A stretch of 64,000 nucleotides of DNA from PSRF01 sp051000815 (GCA_051000815.1 JBPCNX010000047.1:62001-126000), one strand, 5' to 3'; positions 53,001 to 61,765 are shown, counted from the first letter of the stretch. A program made the numbers and translations. Notes: generated by a model from the letters alone, not told the origin.

Positions 53001-54044
53001 ATGACCCTTACCCTCGGATTAGTTATCTTCATTGTCTTCATTGCTTTCGTCTTCGATTACACCAACGGTTTTCACGATGCCGCGAATTCGATAGCCACCG
53101 TAGTATCTACACGGGTTCTCTCTCCCGGTATGGCTGTCACCTGGGCGGCCTTTTTTAATTTCGTTGCGTTCGCCGTCCTGGGCACGCGGGTGGCCAAGAC
53201 AATTGGCGGCGACCTGGTGCGCATAGAACTCGTCGCCGAGGACATGCGCCTTTATATGTTGCTGGCCGGGCTGCTGGGGGCGATCTTCTGGAACCTCATC
53301 ACCTGGTATATCGGACTACCTACGTCCAGCTCGCATGCGCTTATCGGCGGCTACGGCGGCGCGGCCATTGCCGCTTACGGCAGTTTTGTCGGCATCCTCA
53401 AGCCCGAAGGTTGGACGAAAACGATCATTTTCATAGCCGCTTCACCGCTCATCGGCATGACCCTCGGGTTCTTTAGCATGGTGGCGGTGCATTGGATCTT
53501 TCGGCGCGCGTCCCCGCACAGCGTAGACAGGTTCTTTCGCAAGGGGCAACTCGTATCAGCTGCTGCCTATTCACTGGGTCACGGCGGCAACGATGCACAG
53601 AAGACCATGGGCATTATTACTGCCGTGCTTGTAGCGGGTGGACTGCTGGCGTCAGGACCGGGGGGCAAGCTACCTGATATTCCTCTGTGGGTAGTGCTCT
53701 CGGCGCACGCGGCGATCGCCCTTGGTACACTATCGGGCGGCTGGCGCATCGTGCACACGATGGGCTCGCGGATTACCAAGCTAAAACCGGTCGGAGGCTT
53801 CTGTGCGGAAACTTCGGGCGCCCTGGCCTTGTTCGGCGCGACGCTCGCGGGAATTCCGGTTTCGACAACTCACACGATCACCGGCGCAATCGTAGGCGTC
53901 GGTTCAACGCGCCGACTCTCTGCCGTTAAGTGGGGAGTGGCGCGGCGCATCGTCTGGGCGTGGGTGCTTACGATTCCCATGGCCGGGATCATCGCGGCAA
54001 TCTCGTTTCTCATCATCCGAACCATCCATCGCGTAGCTGGCTAA
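53001..54044 (+). CDS. pit: Inorganic phosphate transporter, Pit family
   Basis: 347 residues with about ten membrane helices. The two inverted Pit signatures are visible: FDYTNGFHDAANSIATVVSTR near the N-terminus and YSLGHGGNDAQKTMGI near residue 195, with GLPTSSSHALIGGYGGAAI and AGIPVSTTHTITGAIVGVG as the matching substrate-binding loops. It co-transports phosphate (as metal-phosphate) with protons; arsenate is an adventitious substrate. Follows DUF47. Confidence 0.93.
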   Translation: MTLTLGLVIFIVFIAFVFDYTNGFHDAANSIATVVSTRVLSPGMAVTWAAFFNFVAFAVLGTRVAKTIGGDLVRIELVAEDMRLYMLLAGLLGAIFWNLITWYIGLPTSSSHALIGGYGGAAIAAYGSFVGILKPEGWTKTIIFIAASPLIGMTLGFFSMVAVHWIFRRASPHSVDRFFRKGQLVSAAAYSLGHGGNDAQKTMGIITAVLVAGGLLASGPGGKLPDIPLWVVLSAHAAIALGTLSGGWRIVHTMGSRITKLKPVGGFCAETSGALALFGATLAGIPVSTTHTITGAIVGVGSTRRLSAVKWGVARRIVWAWVLTIPMAGIIAAISFLIIRTIHRVAG

Positions 54045-54133
54045 AACCGTTCCGTACAGCGTAAGCAATGAGCTCCGTCAGATCTAGATCGCGCTTCGAG
54101 TGATATCGGGAGCGACAGCGATCGGGAAACCCG

Positions 54134-55291
54134 TCAGGAACTTGCAGTTTCAACAATTAAGAACTCATTTAGACGGCAAACAAGCTGCACCGTTTCCAGG
54201 CTCACTGTGATTACCTGACCGATTAGGCGAACGATGTACTGAGGATCGTCGGAGCGGTTAGGGTCGTTGGTAATTCCGCTGCGTTTGTCAGTGCTCACCT
54301 GATGCTGATCGATGATCCATTCGAGCGCGGAACGATTGCCCAGGCGGTACTCAAACACTTCCGGCGGAATTCCACTCAGAGTCAGAAAGTCGTTATAGAT
54401 AAGCGAGAGCTTGTCTTTGCTCAGCTTCATCTTCTCGACTCGCCAATCGAGCGGCGCTCCGGGTGTTTCAGTTCTTTCGAGCGCATACTCCGGCTGCTGT
54501 TCGTAGCCCACGTGAATCTCAGCTAAACGCTTGCCGATTTCCGCGAATCCCTTGAAGTCAGGAGCGAAAGGAATTCGTGGCAATTCGCGTTTAAGGTTGG
54601 CCGCGTAGCGCTCGCGATACAGCGGGTGATGCAGCAACCCATAGACGTAATAAAAGATGTCCCACTTAGTGATCGACTTGTCTTTGTAGTGGGAGCGGAA
54701 CTGTTCCAGTGACCAGTCGGTTACGTTCTCGCGTCGCTCTGTACCGTCTTCGTTGTAAGTATAGAAAGGAAAGCATTGCGATCCTCCCTGAGGTAGTAAG
54801 TCGGGCAGAACATTCACTACCAGCGCGAACATGGGCCAATCACTTCCAACTTTTAACCAAAGAACGTGATTCTCATCCTCAGTCGAAGCCGTGGGAAAAA
54901 TATTTGGAAACTGACCACGTCTGTGAACCAGGATCTCGTCGAAGTAAACATATTGAGACGTAAATGGACGGTAAAGAGCACGCCGGATTGCTAAGGATTC
55001 AAATGTAGCAATCACGCCTGCTACTAGATTCTGCTTTAGGCGACTACTCCACTTAAGTCGCGTGCTGTCGTAAGAGACAAAGTCATCAACCTCTACGTCG
55101 CCTCGCTTCTGCGCCCCCCACTTGCGAACTTGGTCGTTGTAGTCGCCAATAAACCGTTTGATATTTCCGCTTAACATGTCTGTCTTATAGTTGTAGAGCC
55201 ACGCATCTCGAGTGGTCTCCACACCTCTGCCGTAGTTTCTGAAGACAGCATGATGCGGCCGCTTATAGAGGTATCGCTTGAGGGACGGCAT
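54134..55291 (-). CDS. Truncated type ISP restriction-modification enzyme, C-terminal specificity part
   Basis: 385 residues that match only the last quarter of type ISP (LlaBIII-like) single-chain restriction enzymes: NYGRGVETTRDAWLYN, RPFTSQYVYFDEILVHRRGQ, YVYGLLHHPLYRERYAANL, LPRIPFAPDFKGFAEIGKRL, and LSGIPPEVFEYRLGNRSALE followed by WIIDQHQVSTDKRSGI. The nuclease, helicase and N6-adenine methyltransferase domains, normally ~1,100 residues upstream, are missing; a small zinc-ribbon gene begins 39 bases away instead. It cannot cut or methylate by itself. Likely a deletion remnant, kept open by chance or recent loss. Confidence 0.8.
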   Translation of the reverse strand: MPSLKRYLYKRPHHAVFRNYGRGVETTRDAWLYNYKTDMLSGNIKRFIGDYNDQVRKWGAQKRGDVEVDDFVSYDSTRLKWSSRLKQNLVAGVIATFESLAIRRALYRPFTSQYVYFDEILVHRRGQFPNIFPTASTEDENHVLWLKVGSDWPMFALVVNVLPDLLPQGGSQCFPFYTYNEDGTERRENVTDWSLEQFRSHYKDKSITKWDIFYYVYGLLHHPLYRERYAANLKRELPRIPFAPDFKGFAEIGKRLAEIHVGYEQQPEYALERTETPGAPLDWRVEKMKLSKDKLSLIYNDFLTLSGIPPEVFEYRLGNRSALEWIIDQHQVSTDKRSGITNDPNRSDDPQYIVRLIGQVITVSLETVQLVCRLNEFLIVETASS

Positions 55292-55329
55292 GGGCCTTTT
55301 TACGCGTGAGAAATTATCTTAAGCGCCAG

Positions 55330-55518
55330 TCACCGTTCGCTGACAAACTCGCCGGCAACGGTTCGAGTCTGCGACAGAAACTTCTCACTCAAAATCCGAT
55401 AGAAGCACTGGAGACACTCTGCGGTTGAATCTTCATGCTTGTCGTTGCGGATCTTCTTACCACACCAGGCACAGAGTACCTGAAACTCGCGACGCGTTTC
55501 TTGCTGTTTCTTCTTCAT
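55330..55518 (-). CDS. Small zinc-ribbon-like protein
   Basis: 62 residues from the ATG at 55,518, with GGAGG nine bases upstream; two further in-frame starts (55,524, 55,527) sit too near that site. MKKKQQETRREFQVLCAWCG starts it; a second pair CLQC follows about 20 residues later, so four cysteines could bind zinc. The C-terminus FVSER is shared with the frameshifted copy at 51,924-52,111. It resembles zinc-ribbon small proteins of unknown role in Acidobacteriota. Confidence 0.65.
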   Translation of the reverse strand: MKKKQQETRREFQVLCAWCGKKIRNDKHEDSTAECLQCFYRILSEKFLSQTRTVAGEFVSER

Positions 55519-55704
55519 CGTCATCACCCTCCAAATCTTTGTCGCCCTACGATAAAGGCTGCGAGTTACGAGTAAGTGGCTTGGAAGTTAAATGATGATT
55601 AAGAAATCTCGCGACCAAGCCATGTTTGTGAATACAGAGAACTGCAACTGCGTTCAGCCCGTCTTCAGGTAACGCTCAGACGGAATAATTTCCTACCGCT
55701 TCCG

Positions 55705-55722
55705 TTAACATGTTGGTAACAT
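55705..55722 (+). promoter_or_regulatory. PhoB-like repeat pair upstream of the HELDH gene
   Basis: TTAACAT (55,705) and GTAACAT (55,716) lie 11 bp apart with spacer GTTG. A further set in the same gap (TTAAATG 55,588, TTAAGAA 55,599, and TTACGAG 22 bp earlier) is also in phase but less specific. Nothing else is seen in the 300-base gap 55,519-55,818. Confidence 0.35.
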
Positions 55723-55818
55723 CGTCGCAGCGTTATCCCCGTAACGCAAAGATGCCTGATAACGACGGTTCAAGTTAACCCTTCCGTCGGAAAATCCGCG
55801 GTCAAGATCGAGGAAGCT

Positions 55819-56633
55819 ATGCGATTCCTGCCTCGACCAACAACTTCGCTTAGTCATCTCGCCAGAAGCGGTTGCCTGATTTCGATCTTTCTGGCGCTTG
55901 TCTTGTCTTCAAGAGACGCCTCGGCAACATCATCAGCGGAAGACTTCGACAAAGGACCGAGCAGTATCGTTTGCCGCGAAGATATACCCTCCGCGCGTCG
56001 AGATCAGTTAGCAAAAAAACTCGGAAAGATTACCGGGCTTCCCGGTTTGGAGGTTGACCAGTCCGGCGCGTTGAGGCTCGGAACAAAGGCGCCAGTCGAA
56101 GGGTCTCGAAAGGCTCGCGAGCTTTTGACGCAGGTAATGCGTCAAAGCATCGTAGTAGTCCTTGAGGATGCAAGCAGGAGTTTTGATGTAGCTTTCATGC
56201 GCGTACTTCCGGGCGCATGGAAAATCGCCCTGACAGCCCGCCTGCTTTTGTGGTGCAAATTGATTTTGCGGACTTCGACCAGGTAATGGGCGACGAGCCG
56301 GCTCTTGAAGCCTTCGACGTAGGCTGGGGTTTATTGCATGAACTGGATCATGTCGTGAACGACTCGGCGGATACGACCATTCCTGGCGAAAGTGGTGAGT
56401 GTGAATCGCGCATCAATGAAATGAGAAGGGAATGTGATCTACCACAACGAATCGATTATTTTTATACGCTTTCTCCCTTCACACGCGACACAACCTTTAC
56501 CACCAAACTCGTCCGCCTGGCATTCGAGCATTCGCCCTCTGGGACCACTAAAAAAAGACGCTACTGGGTTGTTTGGGATGCAAACCTGGTGGGTGGATTT
56601 GATCGGCAGAAGCAGATCGCCTCGCTGAGATAG
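55819..56633 (+). pseudogene. Secreted metallopeptidase-like protein with HELDH motif, single-base frameshift
   Basis: Two overlapping frames give one protein. Frame one from 55,819 (GAGGAAG before the ATG) has a signal peptide (about 1-37, ending DASA) and reads to ...VLPGAWK. One base back, the next frame continues NRPDSPPAFVVQIDFADFDQ with LLHELDHVVND (HExxH-like zinc site), GECESRINEMRRE and a final Trp-rich segment. The joint is the run AAAA at 56,221-56,224; one extra A would restore 271 residues. It may be a real mutation, an assembly error or a programmed -1 shift. Family name not known to me. Confidence 0.6.
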
Positions 56634-56729
56634 TTGTCTTTCCTTCTCTCGCAACTCAAACTTCCATATCAGGCTTTGTGAGCTAACAAATGCCTTAGTC
56701 TGCCCGGGCAATGGGAAACTTGCGAGGAG

Positions 56730-56939
56730 TTATAGCGGCCATCCAAGAGTTTTCCGCAACGGTCCGGAGTCGGATGGGGTCTTCGCGTACCTTGAGCTCT
56801 GCTTTTCTGTGAGGCGTTCAAGTGTGGAGTGAATTTGCAACACCATCTCTTTCAAATCGCGCATCTCACGCGGCGATCTTTCTTTCGCTGTGAATAAGGC
56901 TGTAACGATCTCGCTGCTGAGTTCGTGGGAAATTGCCAT
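56730..56939 (-). CDS. Small helical protein, hypothetical
   Basis: 69 residues: MAISHELSSEIVTALFTAKE, a linker RSPREMRDLKEMVLQIHSTL and a basic end. The amphipathic pattern 'LSSEIVTALFTxK...SPxEMxDLKEMVLQIHSTLERL' looks like a coding sequence and resembles short proteins I associate with Acidobacteriota, but I cannot name a family. The Shine-Dalgarno match is weak. It runs away from the TonB receptor gene. Confidence 0.45.
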   Translation of the reverse strand: MAISHELSSEIVTALFTAKERSPREMRDLKEMVLQIHSTLERLTEKQSSRYAKTPSDSGPLRKTLGWPL

Positions 56940-57022
56940 AGGTTCACCGATGCTGATCAGTATGGATCATAAGCTAAGCTCGGGGTGCTTGGTTGAAGAG
57001 ATGGAATCCTACACGGCGACTG

Positions 57023-57051
57023 TTACAGTGATGTTAATTCGATGTTAATAA
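57023..57051 (+). promoter_or_regulatory. PhoB-like repeat array, distal site of the TonB receptor
   Basis: TTACAGT (57,023), TTAATTC (57,034) and TTAATAA (57,045) at 11-bp steps; both spacers are GATG. It lies about 250 bases before the receptor ATG and 84 bases before the divergent small gene. Confidence 0.5.
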
Positions 57052-57120
57052 AACAACCTCATCTCTGATCAAGGCGTCCCCACTTAGGCCAACTGGTCCT
57101 GCTTCATATTTCCGCTGGCA

Positions 57121-57180
57121 TTAACAAACATTTAAGTCGCAATTCACAGCGCCTTAACCCCGTTAAGTTAGAGTTCGTTT
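57121..57180 (+). promoter_or_regulatory. PhoB-like repeat array, proximal site of the TonB receptor
   Basis: TTAACAA (57,121), TTAAGTC (57,132), TTCACAG (57,143) and TTAACCC (57,154) at exactly 11 bp, then TTAAGTT (57,163) and TTCGTTT (57,174), again 11 bp apart after a 9-bp step. The last part GTTAAGTTAGAGTTC is close to GTTAAGTTTGAATTC of the porin array. It is the longest array in the window. Confidence 0.6.
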
Positions 57181-57300
57181 TTGAAAATCAAGGGCAGGAA
57201 AACTCAGCGCCATTCGAGTCGTCGCTATTCGAAGAGACTCTCATTGCGAGGGGACTGCAACATCGTCAATTCCGTTCAACTCATAATTAGGAGAATAATC

Positions 57301-60300
57301 ATGCAGAACAGCGCCCCCCAAAGGCATCGTTTAATTTCAGGTCTCTTCTTACTCGCGGCAATCTTCTCAATCCTATTGGGACCTCTATCGGTTCAGGCCC
57401 AATCTGGAGCGACAGGGAGTCTCGGCGGCGTGGTTCAGGATCCTAATGGTGCGAACTTGCCAGGCGTTAGTGTGACCGTCCGAAATATTGCTACCAGCGC
57501 AGAGCGCACAGTGGTTACAAATGAGGATGGTCGCTGGGCTATTCCCGGACTCTCGGTGGGAACCTATCAAATAAACTACGAGTCCGTTGGTTTCAAAAAA
57601 CTGGTGAGGGATGGAATGTCAGTCGAAGCTTCGGTCCCGCGCACTCTTGAAGACAAGTTGGAAGTTGGCGAAGTCGGAGCTGTAGTAAACATAACAGAGG
57701 GAGCCTCGCTTGTTACGCCTGAGACCGCCACGACTTTTCGCCAGCTCTCATCGGAAGACCTTGTCGCGGTTCCAACCTCGACGCGCAGTTTTACTCAACT
57801 GCTGTCGACCGAAGCCGGCGTTAATACCGAGCTGTCGCCCGTTCTGACTAACGGCAACGGAAACCAGTCGCCTTCAGTAAACGGAACACGCACGACAAGC
57901 ACGAGCCTTTTCTTCAACGGTATCGACGCGACGAACATCACCACCAATGAAGGTTCGTTAAATGACAATATTGCCCCGGCGCCTGAGACGTTGCAGGAAG
58001 TTAAGCTGCAAACCAGCCTCTACGACGCTTCAACCGGACGGTCCGGTGGCGGTAACTTCCAGCTCATAACTAAGCAGGGCGGCAACAGCTTTAATGGATC
58101 GGTCTATTACTACCTGCAGAACGAAAAGTTCAATGCTAACGACTTCTTCTTCAACAAAGAGGGGATTGACAGGCCCAAAGCACGCCGAAACGAGGCCGGC
58201 TTCACTCTCGGCGGGCCAATCAAGAAGGATAAGGTCTTTTTCTTCGGCAGCTACCAGTACACAGATGCCATTACGGGCTTTGTCCCTACGGCCAGAAGCA
58301 CGACGGCATTGCCGTTAGCCTTCACGTTGCTGGGCGACGACCGCTCGTCACAGGCTGTTGCAAACGCCTTCAATCAAGCCCGCGACCAGTATCGCGTCTC
58401 GCAGGGCCAACTTGCTGTATGTAGTGTTACCCCACTGCCCGCGGGGTGTCTGACAGCGGCTGATATTTCTCCCGTCGCTCTCAATCTTCTCAACCTTCGC
58501 AACCCAGCTACAGGCGGATTCGTTTTACCTTCAACACACGCCGGAGGACGAATCATCGGCTACGATCGCGCAAATCGTACTGGCGCCGGTGCGATTACGA
58601 CGCGTGGTTTCCAGTTCGGTCAGAACCCTGGTGTTGTTACCCGCGCGCTTTTTGAGGATAACCCGCTCATGCAGCAACTCAACGTTCATCCCTCTGAATT
58701 CAAACAACATCAACTTAGTCTGAGATTGGACGGACGCCTGGCTAAGGCAAACTCATTGAGCGGCACATTTTTCTTCAGTAACTTCCCGGCGCTCGATTCC
58801 TTTCCAGATCCCTCAAGCCTGGCTTCGCCGTTTACGTTACGCCGGGCCGACCAGAATAGAACGCTTGCCGTTTCTGATCAGCACGTCTTCGGTCCAACAC
58901 TGATCAATGAAGCACGGTTCGGTTATTTCTATCTCAATAATACGCGAAGCCTTGACGATCCTTATCTCACTGACGAGTTCACCAGCGCTGCGGTCGGCAT
59001 TTCAAATCCTGCACTCTTGTTCGACGACAGCCCGGCAACGCGACGCCTGGGTCACTTCATCGGCCGCCCGGCCACGAACATGTCTCAGTTCTCCTTTGGT
59101 GGTCCAAACGACTCATTCAACCAGCGCAAGCAACAGACCTTCAGTTTTGCTGACAATCTTACCTGGATCAAAGGTAGCCACACGCTCCGCTTCGGTGGCG
59201 ACTTCAAACGTCATCAATATGATTCAAGCTTGCCCGAAGAGCAGGCGACCGAGTTTGAAAAGTTTGATAGCTTCACGCAGCTTTTGACGGGGAATGCGAC
59301 GGAAGCTGATACGCAGTTTGGCGTTACCAGCAAGACCTTTAGATTCCGTGACTACAGCGGTTATATCGCGGACGATTGGAAGGTCTCGCGCAAGCTTAGT
59401 CTTAACCTGGGTTTGCGCTATGAGTTGTTCATGTGGCCAACCGAAAAAGATGGTCGCATCGGCAACTTCGACTTCACGAACTTTGAGACGTGCTTCACTC
59501 AATCCGGTGGCAACAACGCGGTCTGCGACAGTCCCTCACCAGGTTTCCTGGTGCCTGCCAATGTTCGACCTACTGGGCTCGCCAATGTTGATGCCGCCAT
59601 CGATGCTACGGCGAAGGCCGGTAACAACCACACGCTTAAGGGTCAGGACACGAACAATTTTGCGCCGCGAGTTGGCTTCGCCTATTCGCCCCTGGAGTCG
59701 AACCGGCTGGTTGTGCGAGGCGGATTCGGCTTCTTTTATGATCGGCCATCGGCCTCGTTCATCAACACTGTATTCAGTAATTACCCCTTCCTGCGCGAAA
59801 TTGAAATTACGGTTCCTTCCGGAAACGTTCCCATCGCAAATGCATTCGGTGCTCAGCCGACAACCCTGTCCCTTGCCAACTGGCTCCCTTTCCGTGTCAC
59901 ACGAGGTTCGGGATCTGGCGGCAGTTACGTCATCCGCGACAACACGGGGGTTTCTCGCGATGCGCGCAACAATCCCACCACACCTGCGGGAAACATCGCG
60001 GAGACGTTTGAATTTCGTGCAGTAGATCGCAATCTCAAAACTCCTTACGTACAACAGTGGAATCTTGGCTTCCAGTATGAGGTTACGAAGAACCTTCTCT
60101 TTGAAGCGCGCTACGTAGGAACCCGCGGGAAGAATTTGCTTCAAGCGGTGGCTTTCAATCAGGGCTTTGACCTCAACGATCCCAGCACGCCGGATCATAT
60201 ATACGAGCGCTTCAATCAGGCATACGTGGCCGCCGGCTCGCCCAATGGCCCCCTGAATTCAGGAACGACTGCCCGAGACCGTGGCGTCGGAAGGGCCTTT

Positions 60301-61290
60301 GGCTTTGCGAATCCTTATCGAGTCGGCGCCTCGGCGGCCTGCGCTGGTGGCGTCTTAGGTATAGCCAGTGGCACTCCCTTGGATCTGAATCTGGCAAATC
60401 CCTTGACCTGCTCGGGAAGTACGCTGGGAGGCGGTCAAGTCATTAATTTCGAAGCTCGCGTCCCTATTCTTGGTTTTAACGTACCGGAAGCGTTGGTGCT
60501 GCGTTCGGATGGTGAATCGAACTATCACGGCGCTCAATTCAGCCTTACACAGCGGCTCTCTCGCGGACTCCATTTCCACGCCGCCTACACTTGGTCCAGA
60601 TCGATGGACACCAGTTCGACGGATCCAGGTAGCACGGCTGGTTCGGGCAAGCCCGATGTGCCCAACACCGGCTTCGTGGTGCAGGGGGATTTGCGCAACC
60701 TCGAGGCTAATCGCTCAGTATCGGATTTTGATCGCACGCATCGGTTCAGCCTCAACTTCGTTTATGACATCCCCAGGCTCCGGGGCGGCAAGTTCTTTAG
60801 TGGATGGCAGCTTTCGGGCTTCTTCCAGGCACAGACCGGGGCGCCCTACAGCATTTTCTCGCCTGAGCCGGAAATTCAAACTGCGACTCAGTATGCCGAC
60901 CTGGTCCGCGGCTCCGGCGGTCTCTACCGACTCGGCTTCGGGAGACCCGGCCTTTGCGGCTCACTGGACGATTTGAGGCAACCAGGTGCGGACATTACCG
61001 AAGACGCCTTTAACCGTTCAGTGCTTTGTTCGCCGCTAGGTCAAAACGGCAGCTTGGGCCGCAACGTTCTCCGTGCTCCGATGCAGTCCCGATTCGACCT
61101 GGGAATATTGAAGTCCACTAAGTTAACGGAGACGGTTTCTCTCGATTTCGGATGGGACATTTTCAACGTCTTCAACCGTGCGAACTTTGCTGCGCCCGAC
61201 TTTGAATTGGGTAGTCCGGACTTTGGTCGCATCACGAGTACGGTTGGTGGGCCGCGCGTGATGCAGTTCAAGGCAAAGTTAAAGTTCTAA
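57301..61290 (+). CDS. Oar-type TonB-dependent receptor with carboxypeptidase-regulatory domain
   Basis: 1,329 residues from the ATG at 57,301, which has TAGGAGAATAATC before it; an earlier TTG would place 40 extra residues before the signal peptide. Signal peptide to about residue 35 (VQAQS), then a CarboxypepD_reg-like fold (GSLGGVVQDPNGANLPGVSV, TVRNIATSAERTVVTNEDGRW), a plug domain (SPSVNGTRTTSTSLFFNGID, LQEVKLQTSLYDA), and a long barrel ending LKF. Oar-like proteins carry large ligands across the outer membrane. With two PhoB-like arrays before it and pstS after it, I infer import of phosphate-containing compounds. Confidence 0.9.
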   Translation: MQNSAPQRHRLISGLFLLAAIFSILLGPLSVQAQSGATGSLGGVVQDPNGANLPGVSVTVRNIATSAERTVVTNEDGRWAIPGLSVGTYQINYESVGFKKLVRDGMSVEASVPRTLEDKLEVGEVGAVVNITEGASLVTPETATTFRQLSSEDLVAVPTSTRSFTQLLSTEAGVNTELSPVLTNGNGNQSPSVNGTRTTSTSLFFNGIDATNITTNEGSLNDNIAPAPETLQEVKLQTSLYDASTGRSGGGNFQLITKQGGNSFNGSVYYYLQNEKFNANDFFFNKEGIDRPKARRNEAGFTLGGPIKKDKVFFFGSYQYTDAITGFVPTARSTTALPLAFTLLGDDRSSQAVANAFNQARDQYRVSQGQLAVCSVTPLPAGCLTAADISPVALNLLNLRNPATGGFVLPSTHAGGRIIGYDRANRTGAGAITTRGFQFGQNPGVVTRALFEDNPLMQQLNVHPSEFKQHQLSLRLDGRLAKANSLSGTFFFSNFPALDSFPDPSSLASPFTLRRADQNRTLAVSDQHVFGPTLINEARFGYFYLNNTRSLDDPYLTDEFTSAAVGISNPALLFDDSPATRRLGHFIGRPATNMSQFSFGGPNDSFNQRKQQTFSFADNLTWIKGSHTLRFGGDFKRHQYDSSLPEEQATEFEKFDSFTQLLTGNATEADTQFGVTSKTFRFRDYSGYIADDWKVSRKLSLNLGLRYELFMWPTEKDGRIGNFDFTNFETCFTQSGGNNAVCDSPSPGFLVPANVRPTGLANVDAAIDATAKAGNNHTLKGQDTNNFAPRVGFAYSPLESNRLVVRGGFGFFYDRPSASFINTVFSNYPFLREIEITVPSGNVPIANAFGAQPTTLSLANWLPFRVTRGSGSGGSYVIRDNTGVSRDARNNPTTPAGNIAETFEFRAVDRNLKTPYVQQWNLGFQYEVTKNLLFEARYVGTRGKNLLQAVAFNQGFDLNDPSTPDHIYERFNQAYVAAGSPNGPLNSGTTARDRGVGRAFGFANPYRVGASAACAGGVLGIASGTPLDLNLANPLTCSGSTLGGGQVINFEARVPILGFNVPEALVLRSDGESNYHGAQFSLTQRLSRGLHFHAAYTWSRSMDTSSTDPGSTAGSGKPDVPNTGFVVQGDLRNLEANRSVSDFDRTHRFSLNFVYDIPRLRGGKFFSGWQLSGFFQAQTGAPYSIFSPEPEIQTATQYADLVRGSGGLYRLGFGRPGLCGSLDDLRQPGADITEDAFNRSVLCSPLGQNGSLGRNVLRAPMQSRFDLGILKSTKLTETVSLDFGWDIFNVFNRANFAAPDFELGSPDFGRITSTVGGPRVMQFKAKLKF

Positions 61291-61303
61291 CTTCGTTGGA
61301 ATT

Positions 61304-61339
61304 GGGATCGTTCGTAGGTCTTCCAGCGCGAACGATCCC
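61304..61339. other. Perfect 11-bp inverted repeat, GGGATCGTTCG/CGAACGATCCC
   Basis: The arms 61,304-61,314 and 61,329-61,339 are exact complements with a 14-base loop, 14 bases after the TonB receptor stop. There is no T-run, so it may be an mRNA 3' stabiliser, a Rho-linked end, or an operator for the regulator gene 43 bases downstream. Confidence 0.55.
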
Positions 61340-61381
61340 CAGGGTAGCGGTAAGTCGTGGCGGGACCTAATCAAAATTATT

Positions 61382-61744
61382 ATGTCGCTTACGGAAATGT
61401 CGCTCACTGAGCGGAGGCAGAACGAGTCTTCCGATGACATCTACGACGATGGATATCTGCGCGTGGAGCACAAGGCTTACTACGTATCCTGTGCGGGCAA
61501 TTCGATAAGGCTGCCGCGAACTGAATTTTTGATCTTCTCGCGCCTGGCCCGATCACCCGAGCGAATTGTGACGGCAGAAGAACTTTGGGAATACGCCTGG
61601 GGATCCGATAAGCCTCTCAACACGGAAAGTTTGCATGTCTACATCTATCGCCTGCGCAACAAGCTTGGGTCCTATAATTTAAGCATTGATACCATGGTCA
61701 ATGTCGGTTACCGACTATTGCTTAACCCGCAGGCGAATACCTGA
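61382..61744 (+). CDS. Winged-helix DNA-binding protein, PhoB/OmpR C-terminal type without receiver
   Basis: 120 residues that consist only of the Trans_reg_C domain: beta strands at about 25-45 (GYLRVEHKAYYVSCAGNSIR), LPRTEFLIFSRLARSPERIV (the 'LT..E..LL..L......V' signature), a recognition helix around LHVYIYRLRNKL and the final wing VGYRLL. There is no phosphorylatable receiver domain. It starts MSLTEMSLTE, a 15-base tandem duplication with two possible ATGs. Between the TonB receptor and pstS, it is a good candidate to bind the 11-bp arrays. Confidence 0.85.
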   Translation: MSLTEMSLTERRQNESSDDIYDDGYLRVEHKAYYVSCAGNSIRLPRTEFLIFSRLARSPERIVTAEELWEYAWGSDKPLNTESLHVYIYRLRNKLGSYNLSIDTMVNVGYRLLLNPQANT

Positions 61745-61765
61745 GCAATCGAACTCGAGAGATTG

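Noticed and set aside
59536..60198. 220-codon antisense open frame over the TonB receptor.
   Set aside because: No ribosome site, no domain; opposite a long conserved gene.
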